A stretch of DNA of 5,876 nucleotides. Origin: an uncultured Hyphomicrobiales bacterium (GTDB taxonomy: Bacteria; Pseudomonadota; Alphaproteobacteria; Rhizobiales; Beijerinckiaceae). The first letter of the stretch is position 1. Each line of letters opens with the position of its first letter. This document shows, one piece after another, positions 1-4,817 of the stretch. The stretch is taken from NCBI GenBank assembly GCA_903916165.1, contig CAIWVR010000150.1:1-5876 (forward strand), written 5' to 3'. Both the position numbers and the translations under genes were made by a program. A model generated the notes under the pieces. The model saw nothing but the letters and a program-made list of their open reading frames with translations, was not told where the DNA came from and did no database searches.

Positions 1-615
1 CACATGGCCCGCATCCTCTGCAGCGACACAGGCAAAGCGACTGACAGGCTGGGTCGGAATTTGCCATTCACGCCGCAGCGCGCCGCCCTTGCGCCATGCG
101 AGCAGGGCACCCACCAGCGCGATCGCCGCATAGGAAAACAGCTCGACGGCCTGCGCCGCGCCGCGCATCGCCTGCGCTGGCGCGCCCAGCAGCAAGGTCA
201 GTCCGCCAACCAGCGCAAGGGCGACAAGGGCCTGCAGCAAGGCCGCCAGAGCCGCCATGACGAGGCCCCGCTTCAGCGCGCGCTCATTGGCGAAAAGATA
301 GGCCGCCAGCACCACCTTGCCATGCCCGGGCCCGGCGGCATGGAATACGCCATAGAGAAAGGCCACGCCGCAGAGGTACCAAAGAGCGGATGTATCTGTC
401 CGGATCGCGCGCACGGCTTGGCGCATCAACAGGTCGAAATGCTGCTGCTGGGCGAGGATCCAGCCCGTCAGACCCGTCGCCGCGCCGCCGCCCTCGGAAA
501 TGCCGACGCTGAACGGATTGCGCGCCTGCGCCAGTGCGTCCTGCAACGGCACGGCGCAACAGGCGGCGATGAGCAGGACGCCGCAGAGCGCGATCCCGAT
601 ATGACGCAGGCTCAC
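1..615 (-). CDS. NicO/RcnA-family nickel/cobalt-type transporter, 3' end cut by window edge
   Basis: Inner-membrane metal transporter of the NicO (RcnA-like) family; family members move Ni2+ or Co2+, usually outwards. The reading frame was worked out by hand: it begins at a GTG (613-615) overlapping the TGA of the upstream DUF1007 gene and stays open to the left edge, giving 205 residues. Visible are an N-terminal hydrophobic segment (about 6-24), the family-type Asn-Pro-Phe-x-Val-Gly at 33-38, and the family's signature helix at about 80-107 with His92-Ala-Ala-Gly-Pro-Gly-His98-Gly-Lys. More membrane segments lie at about 117-144 and 157-174, followed by a polar stretch ending Glu-Asp-Ala-Gly-His. 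In many relatives a histidine-rich loop follows here, but that lies outside the window. No clear Shine-Dalgarno precedes the GTG, so translation probably depends on coupling to the DUF1007 gene. The family is secure; the metal and the direction of transport are not. Confidence 0.88.
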   Translation of the reverse strand, partial: MSLRHIGIALCGVLLIAACCAVPLQDALAQARNPFSVGISEGGGAATGLTGWILAQQQHFDLLMRQAVRAIRTDTSALWYLCGVAFLYGVFHAAGPGHGKVVLAAYLFANERALKRGLVMAALAALLQALVALALVGGLTLLLGAPAQAMRGAAQAVELFSYAAIALVGALLAWRKGGALRREWQIPTQPVSRFACVAAEDAGHV

Positions 616-1259
616 GGGCACGCGATCAGCGCCCGACTCGCCAGCTTGCTGCCGAAATCCGCGCCTGGCGACAATCCACTGAAAAAGGCCTCGCTGAGCT
701 TCTGGCTTTCCGCCTCGTCGAGCGATTTGGGCTGCGTCAGCGTGAGCGAACAGCCCTTCGGGGGACCAGCGAAACTGACGCCGTCCCTGGCGAAATCGAA
801 GGAGACAAAATAGGTCGGATCATAGACCTGCAGTGTCAGAACCTTGCCCGCGCTCGCCGGCTTCTTCAGCGGCACCGTGAAGCGCAATGTGATCAGCTTC
901 TTCTCATCCTCGCTCATCGAGATGGCTTCAGGCTTGCCGAGTTCGATCTTCTGACCAGGCGCCTTGATGACGGTGAAATAGCCAAAGTCAGCAAGGTCCC
1001 CGACATTCTGCTCGGCCAGCGGCTGCAATTGTGCGGCACTTGCCGGCTTGCCATCGGGATTGAGGCCGGTGGTGGCAAAGGCCGAATACATTTCATCGAA
1101 GGTCCACACATGGCGCACACCCGCGATCAGGCCCTGCGCATCGAGCACGATCTCGCTCCTGACCACGACGAAGACATGCGGATGGGCGAGCGCCGGTCCG
1201 GGCATCGCCAGGGAAAGGAGCGCGAGAGCTGAAGCGAGGGCGCTGCGCGTGAAGGACAT
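612..1259 (-). CDS. DUF1007 family periplasmic protein (COG3683-like), partner of the NicO transporter
   Basis: A 215-residue exported protein of the DUF1007 family, regularly found next to NicO-type transporters and thought to assist metal handling in the periplasm; its biochemistry is not established. The start at 1259 was chosen because it gives a classic signal peptide: Ser-Phe-Thr-Arg, a hydrophobic core at about 7-19, and an Ala-Leu-Ala cleavage site at 23-25. The mature protein would then begin His-Pro-His-Val-Phe, a family hallmark and a plausible metal site. Other family-like features are Trp-x-Phe-Asp-Glu-x-Tyr-Ser at 52-59 and Asp-Pro-Thr-Tyr-Phe at 147-151. Cys170 and Cys214 could form a disulfide. 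The frame stays open upstream to 1397, but that extension looks like non-coding intergenic sequence and would bury the signal peptide. Only a weak GGAA lies before the ATG. The gene ends in a 4-base overlap with the transporter start, and it is divergent from corA. Confidence 0.88.
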   Translation of the reverse strand: MSFTRSALASALALLSLAMPGPALAHPHVFVVVRSEIVLDAQGLIAGVRHVWTFDEMYSAFATTGLNPDGKPASAAQLQPLAEQNVGDLADFGYFTVIKAPGQKIELGKPEAISMSEDEKKLITLRFTVPLKKPASAGKVLTLQVYDPTYFVSFDFARDGVSFAGPPKGCSLTLTQPKSLDEAESQKLSEAFFSGLSPGADFGSKLASRALIACP

Positions 1260-1342
1260 GGCCGAGGGGTTTCCGCAAAGGTTGGGGCGAATCATCAGTG
1301 CCGCGCAACTCTGGCCGAAGCATGGCGGAGAGCAAGTGCGGG

Positions 1343-1371
1343 TTGACGGCCTGTGCCGCGATGGCCACGCT
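1343..1371 (+). promoter_or_regulatory. possible corA promoter in the 136-bp divergent intergenic region
   Basis: The gap 1260-1395 separates the DUF1007 gene from corA and must hold promoters for both directions. A good -35-like TTGACG lies at 1343-1348. Seventeen bases later, CACGCT at 1366-1371 is only a poor -10 match, 25 bases before the corA start. I found no convincing promoter facing the DUF1007 gene and no clear palindromic operator. The call rests on one hexamer plus the geometry. Confidence 0.25.
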
Positions 1372-1395
1372 CGCTTTGTCGAATCGGGGCCGATC

Positions 1396-2391
1396 ATGCT
1401 GCGTGTCTATTTCCGGGAAAACGGCTGCCTCACGCCACGCGACCTCGACGCGGGCGCAAGTCACGACATGCCGAAAGGTCTGATCCCGTGGATCGACCTG
1501 CTGAATCCGACGCCCACCGAAGACCGCTTCGTCGAACAGCATCTGGGCCTGTCGATCCCGACCCGTGAAGAAATGCAGGAGATCGAGGTCTCCGCCCGGC
1601 TCTACAATGAGGGTGGCGCCGAATTCATGACGATGACGGCGCTTGTGCGCCTCGACACGGACGAACCCGGCGCGACCCCGATCACCTTCATCCTCAAGGA
1701 CGACACGCTGGTCACCGTGCGCTATGCGGAGCCGCGCCCGTTCCACACCTTTGCGCAGCGCGCGATGAAGCCGGATTTCGTGCCCAGCGGCAATGGCGAG
1801 CAGATCATGCTCGGGCTTCTCGAAGCCCTGATCGATCGCCTTGCCGACGCACTGGAGCGCGCCGGCGCGCGCATCGATGTCATCTCCCACGAGGTGTTTC
1901 GGCCAAGCCCCGGCAAGCGCACGATCAAGGCCCGCAACCTCGAGGGCGTCATCGAGAACATCGGGCGCGAGGGAGATTTTCTTGGCCTCACCCGCGAGAG
2001 CCTCGTCAGCATCAGCCGGCTCTCGGCCTATCACATGGCGAATTTCGAGACCGATCATCGCACCGACAAGGACACGCGCGTACGCCTGCGGCTCGTGCAG
2101 CGCGACGTCACATCGCTGGGCGACCATGCCACCTACCTGACGGGCAAGAACCAGTTCATGCTCGACGCGACGCTCGGCCTGATCAATCTCGAACAGAACC
2201 AGATCATCAAGATCTTCTCGATCGCCGCTGTCTGCCTGATGCCCCCGACGCTGGTCGCCTCCGTCTACGGCATGAATTTCAAGCACATGCCGGAACTCGA
2301 CTGGGAGTTCGGCTACCCGATGTCGCTGATCCTGATGATCATCGCCGCGCTCCTGCCATATCTCTATTTCAAACGACGCGGGTGGCTGTAG
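1396..2391 (+). CDS. corA: CorA-type magnesium/divalent cation channel
   Basis: A 331-residue CorA-family channel, expected to form a pentamer in the inner membrane and admit Mg2+ (also Co2+ or Ni2+ in some members). A large soluble N-terminal domain (about 1-265) with long helices is followed by two membrane segments: TM1 at about 272-290 ends in the selectivity motif Tyr-Gly-Met-Asn-Phe (Gly-Met-Asn at 292-294). Next come a short periplasmic loop with Met-Pro-Glu-Leu and Gly-Tyr-Pro, TM2 at about 308-325, and a basic tail Lys-Arg-Arg-Gly-Trp-Leu. The Met-Pro-Glu loop and the tail closely resemble classical CorA as I recall E. coli CorA, which argues for CorA rather than ZntB. Start 1396 is preferred over upstream in-frame codons because the protein then begins at the usual CorA N-terminus and leaves room for a promoter; the ribosome site is weak (CGGGG). 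It stands divergent to a metal-transport pair and convergent to hss. Confidence 0.93.
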   Translation: MLRVYFRENGCLTPRDLDAGASHDMPKGLIPWIDLLNPTPTEDRFVEQHLGLSIPTREEMQEIEVSARLYNEGGAEFMTMTALVRLDTDEPGATPITFILKDDTLVTVRYAEPRPFHTFAQRAMKPDFVPSGNGEQIMLGLLEALIDRLADALERAGARIDVISHEVFRPSPGKRTIKARNLEGVIENIGREGDFLGLTRESLVSISRLSAYHMANFETDHRTDKDTRVRLRLVQRDVTSLGDHATYLTGKNQFMLDATLGLINLEQNQIIKIFSIAAVCLMPPTLVASVYGMNFKHMPELDWEFGYPMSLILMIIAALLPYLYFKRRGWL

Positions 2392-2478
2392 TCGCCCTTG
2401 CGCGGAGCCGAAAGCAACGCGGCAATCCATCTTGCAGCGGATGTACAGATGGATGGCTTCGCTGCGCTCGCAATGACG
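2391..2478. repeat. imperfect palindromic intergenic repeat (REP-like, CAATGAC type)
   Basis: Two inverted arms flank a short centre. The inner parts, 2422-2432 (gcaatccatct) and 2447-2457 (agatggatggc), pair at 10 of 11 positions. The outer right arm reads ggcttcgctgcgctcgcaatgacg, a form common in dispersed bacterial palindromes of the 'gcgaagcaatcc' type. The left arm (from gtcgcccttgcgcggagcc) looks like a decayed copy of the same arm in inverse orientation. The element starts at the last base of the corA stop codon and ends 43 bases before the terminator. Element membership is by recognition of the motif; only one copy is in the window, so its dispersal in the genome is inferred. Confidence 0.6.
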
Positions 2479-2521
2479 GGGCTGGCGTCGATTCTTATGT
2501 CCGCCCTTGCCATGATTATGA

Positions 2522-2550
2522 AAAAAAGCCCGCCATTGGTGGGCTTTTTT
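2522..2550. terminator. bidirectional intrinsic terminator between corA and hss
   Basis: A near-perfect hairpin: six A and GCCC (2522-2531) pair with GGGC and six T (2541-2550), extended inwards by a G-T wobble and two C-G pairs around an ATT loop. Read on the plus strand it ends in T6, serving corA; read on the minus strand it also ends in a run of T, serving hss, whose stop codon lies only 6 bases away. The convergent gene arrangement agrees with a shared terminator. Confidence 0.9.
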
Positions 2551-2556
2551 CTATTC

Positions 2557-3987
2557 TCAGCGAACGATGACGTTCCTGAACTGCCACGGATCGTCGTGGT
2601 CGATGTCTTCCGGAAACAAAACTTCACGGTCGTCGAGTGGCGTCCAGCTGGTGTATGCGCCGATCACCGGGCCGAGATAGGGGCGCTGCACCTCGAGGCA
2701 GCGGCGGAAGTCGACTTCGTCGGCTTCCACAATGCCCGCATTCGGGTTTTCCAGCGCCCAGACCATGCCCGCGAGCACGGCGCTCGTGACCTGCAGGCCG
2801 GTGGCATTCTGGTAGGGCGCGATGCGGCGCGTCTCTTCGATCGAGAGCTGCGAGCCATACCAATAGGCGTTTTTCTTGTGGCCGTAGAGCAGAACGCCAA
2901 GCTCGTCGATGCCGTCGACGATTTCATTCTCGTCGAGGATCTTCGATTCCTTCTGCTGTTTCCAGCCAGAACCCGCCATTTCATGCAGCGAGAGCACCGC
3001 GTCATTGGCCGGGTGGTAGGCGTAATGACAGGTCGGGCGATAGACCACCTTCACGCCGTCGCGCACAGTGAGGTAATCGGCGATCGAGATCGACTCATTG
3101 TGCGTGACGAGAAAGCCATGCTGCGCCTGCGCGGTCGGGGTCCAGGAGCGCACGCGCGTGCCCGCGCCCTGGCGCATGAGATAGATCGCAGCCTTCGAGC
3201 CGAAATCATGTTCGCGCCCTTCCGGCGGCATGTGCTTTTCATGCGTGCCCCAGCCGAGTTCGGCGGGCTGCAGGCCTTCCGACACGAAGCCCTCGACGGA
3301 CCAGGTGTTGACGAACACGCCCATGGGCTTGGGATCGCGCGCGCGCTGCGTGTCGCGCTCGGCAATGTGAATGCCCTTCACGCCCGTGGCCTGCGCGAGA
3401 AGCGCCCATTCAGCGCGGGTTTTCGGCTCCGGCGCATCGACGCCGCAATCGGCGGCGACATTCAGCAGCGCCTGCTTGACGAACCAGGACACCATGCCAG
3501 GATTCGCGCCGCAGCACGAGACGGCGGTCGGGCCTTCCTTCAATTCGTCGCGCAGGTCGAGCACGCCATAGCGCAGCGCATAATTGGAGCGCTGCGAGGC
3601 CGAGAGGCTCGCGTCCGTGTAAAAACCCTTCCAGGGCTCGGCGACAGTGTCGATGTAGAGCGCGCCGACGTCGCGGCACAGGCGCATGATCGCGGTGGAC
3701 GACACCTCGACCGACAGGTTGACGAGAAACGCCTGGCCCCCGCCCTGCGTCAGCAACGGCTTCAGCAGGTCGGCATAATTGGCTTGCGTCACATAGTCCT
3801 GGACATAACGAATGCCGCGCTCGTCGAGCAGGCCGCGATCCGTATCGACCGGATCGATGACCGTGAAGCGCGATTTGTCATAATTGAAATGCCGCTCGAT
3901 GAGCGGCAGCGTGCCGCGTCCGATCGAGCCGAAGCCGATCATGACAATGGGGCCGGTGATCGTGCCATGCACGGGCCAGTTGGACAT
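2557..3987 (-). CDS. hss: homospermidine synthase
   Basis: Bacterial homospermidine synthase (EC 2.5.1.44), a cytosolic NAD+-dependent enzyme that oxidises putrescine, releases ammonia and joins the aminobutyl group to a second putrescine to give sym-homospermidine. The protein has 476 residues, essentially the length of the Blastochloris viridis enzyme. It shows a Rossmann nucleotide motif Gly18-Phe-Gly-Ser-Ile-Gly23 and Cys158-Cys-Gly-Ala-Asn-Pro-Gly-Met. Residues that I recall as active-site or cofactor positions in the B. viridis structure fall at identical numbers here: Glu117, Asn162, Glu210, Trp229 (the pocket tryptophan), Glu237, His296 and Asp361. The start is firm: GGAGAGGAG stands 6 bases upstream of the ATG. 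The gene follows the acetyltransferase gene after 108 bases and is followed at once by a terminator. With the nearby decarboxylase it forms a putrescine-to-homospermidine route. No frameshift or missing key residue is seen. Confidence 0.96.
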   Translation of the reverse strand: MSNWPVHGTITGPIVMIGFGSIGRGTLPLIERHFNYDKSRFTVIDPVDTDRGLLDERGIRYVQDYVTQANYADLLKPLLTQGGGQAFLVNLSVEVSSTAIMRLCRDVGALYIDTVAEPWKGFYTDASLSASQRSNYALRYGVLDLRDELKEGPTAVSCCGANPGMVSWFVKQALLNVAADCGVDAPEPKTRAEWALLAQATGVKGIHIAERDTQRARDPKPMGVFVNTWSVEGFVSEGLQPAELGWGTHEKHMPPEGREHDFGSKAAIYLMRQGAGTRVRSWTPTAQAQHGFLVTHNESISIADYLTVRDGVKVVYRPTCHYAYHPANDAVLSLHEMAGSGWKQQKESKILDENEIVDGIDELGVLLYGHKKNAYWYGSQLSIEETRRIAPYQNATGLQVTSAVLAGMVWALENPNAGIVEADEVDFRRCLEVQRPYLGPVIGAYTSWTPLDDREVLFPEDIDHDDPWQFRNVIVR

Positions 3988-3993
3988 TGGGGT

Positions 3994-4002
3994 CTCCTCT
4001 CC
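3994..4002 (-). promoter_or_regulatory. strong ribosome binding site of hss
   Basis: On the minus strand GGAGAGGAG lies 6 bases before the hss ATG (3985-3987). It fixes the start and suggests efficient translation. Its 5' edge touches a GC-rich inverted repeat (4002-4015), so access to the site could depend on local RNA folding. Confidence 0.85.
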
Positions 4003-4015
4003 GGCGCAGGCGCCG
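4002..4015. repeat. short perfect inverted repeat next to the hss ribosome site
   Basis: CGGCGC, two bases, then GCGCCG (6+6 perfect). As RNA on the minus strand it would form at least a 5-bp GC stem with a 4-base loop directly upstream of the Shine-Dalgarno sequence. It could be a small leader hairpin, a protein site, or a chance product of high GC content. Confidence 0.5.
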
Positions 4016-4024
4016 TTAAAGCAT

Positions 4025-4051
4025 GCGCCGCGCTCCAGAGGGGCGCGGCGC
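4025..4051. repeat. GC-rich hairpin between the acetyltransferase gene and hss
   Basis: GCGCCGCGC (4025-4033) pairs perfectly with GCGCGGCGC (4043-4051). The stem can be extended inwards by one wobble and two G-C pairs, leaving an AGA loop. Read on the minus strand it is followed by ATGCTTTAA, which is not a proper U-run, so it is at best a weak or Rho-assisted terminator for the acetyltransferase transcript. It may also act as an RNA-stabilising or attenuating element in the hss leader. Confidence 0.55.
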
Positions 4052-4095
4052 GATCAAAATTCAGCCCGCTTCAAAGCAAAGCCAATGTGAACGAG

Positions 4096-4689
4096 TCAAG
4101 CGGCTTGGCGCAGAAGCGCCGCTTGCGGATGGGCGGCGGCGCGCGGCGCGCGGGCACCGGTTGCCATGACAAGGCCCGAGGCACCCTCAAGCGCACCTGG
4201 ATCAAGTTCGAGCCCGAGGAAGCGCGCCTCATCGACAGGGCCCGGCAGCGCAAGGCCATGCGTCAGGGCGCGCGAAAAGCCGAGCGGGTTGTAATAGGCA
4301 GCGTCACCCACAAGGATGACCGCCTTGTGACTGCGCTGCACGGCGCGAAACAGCCCTTCCGCGATCAGCTTGCGGCCAATGCCCAGCGAGCGGTGGCGCG
4401 CGTCGACCGCCAAAGGCCCGAGCAGGAGCGCGGCATGGCCCGGCCCCGCCTGGATGTTCCAGAAGCGGATCGTGCCGACGAGCTCGTCGCCGACATGGGC
4501 GACCAGCGCCAGCCCTTGCGCCGGCGCACGGCCCTCGCGCAGCCGCTCGCAGGTTTTGGCGAAGCGGGACGGACCGAAGGCGACGTCGAGCAGGCGCTCG
4601 CGGGCGCTCACATCCGTCACACTTTCTTCGCGGATGACGAGCGTCAGATCGGCGGCGTCACGGAAATCATTCATGCAGACATAGGTCAT
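4096..4689 (-). CDS. GNAT-family N-acetyltransferase (YhbS-like)
   Basis: A 197-residue acetyl-CoA-dependent acyltransferase of the GNAT superfamily, closest in feel to the YhbS (COG3153) group. A strand with Gly-Thr-Ile-Arg-Phe at about 72-76 leads into motif A at about 91-108 (Leu-Ala-Val-Asp, then Arg100-Ser-Leu-Gly-Ile-Gly105, the acetyl-CoA pyrophosphate loop). Val-Gly-Asp-x-x-Tyr-Tyr-x-Pro-Leu-Gly-Phe at 127-138 is typical of YhbS-like proteins. The last 20 or so residues are Ala/Arg-rich and probably disordered. Start 4689 is chosen because GAGGAGG lies 5 bases upstream; the frame is open further up to 5106 but only as the antisense-frame shadow of the decarboxylase gene. It lies between the decarboxylase and hss genes on the same strand. 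A polyamine or diamine substrate is suggested by context only; a protein N-terminus, an amino acid or a small toxin is equally possible from sequence. Confidence 0.88.
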   Translation of the reverse strand: MTYVCMNDFRDAADLTLVIREESVTDVSARERLLDVAFGPSRFAKTCERLREGRAPAQGLALVAHVGDELVGTIRFWNIQAGPGHAALLLGPLAVDARHRSLGIGRKLIAEGLFRAVQRSHKAVILVGDAAYYNPLGFSRALTHGLALPGPVDEARFLGLELDPGALEGASGLVMATGARAPRAAAHPQAALLRQAA

Positions 4690-4694
4690 CGCGG

Positions 4695-4701
4695 CCTCCT
4701 C
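4695..4701 (-). promoter_or_regulatory. ribosome binding site that fixes the acetyltransferase start
   Basis: On the minus strand GAGGAGG stands 5 bases before the ATG at 4687-4689. It decides this start over the long upstream extension and over an in-frame ATG five codons downstream. Confidence 0.8.
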
Positions 4702-4776
4702 GTGGGGCATGCGGCGACCCTCGCACCGTCCACGCGCTCTCGCGCGCAGCGGCCGTCCGGGATCAGGTTCAGGGTG

Positions 4777-4800
4777 AAAAGCCCCGCATTCGCGCGGGGC
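4777..4800 (-). terminator. intrinsic terminator after the ornithine decarboxylase gene
   Basis: On the minus strand GCCCCGC, a six-base loop (GCGAAT) and GCGGGGC form a perfect 7-bp GC stem followed by TTTTC. It begins 17 bases after the decarboxylase stop codon, the normal place for an intrinsic terminator. The T tract is short (four), so some read-through to the acetyltransferase gene is possible. The 76 bases between this hairpin and the acetyltransferase ribosome site show no clear promoter to my eye. Confidence 0.72.
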
Positions 4801-4817
4801 CTGCGCGGTGAGCCGGC

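Noticed and set aside
4..813. A 269-codon open frame on the plus strand at the left edge
   Set aside because: It is opposite the NicO and DUF1007 genes, both of which show family motifs; the plus-strand translation shows none.
1260..1397. N-terminal extension of the DUF1007 frame up to 1397
   Set aside because: It would place 46 odd residues ahead of a textbook signal peptide and cover the whole divergent promoter region.
1093..2430. A 445-codon open frame on the minus strand opposite corA
   Set aside because: Its translation shows the low-complexity Asp/Arg/His pattern of antisense frames, while the plus strand carries a full CorA with the Gly-Met-Asn motif.
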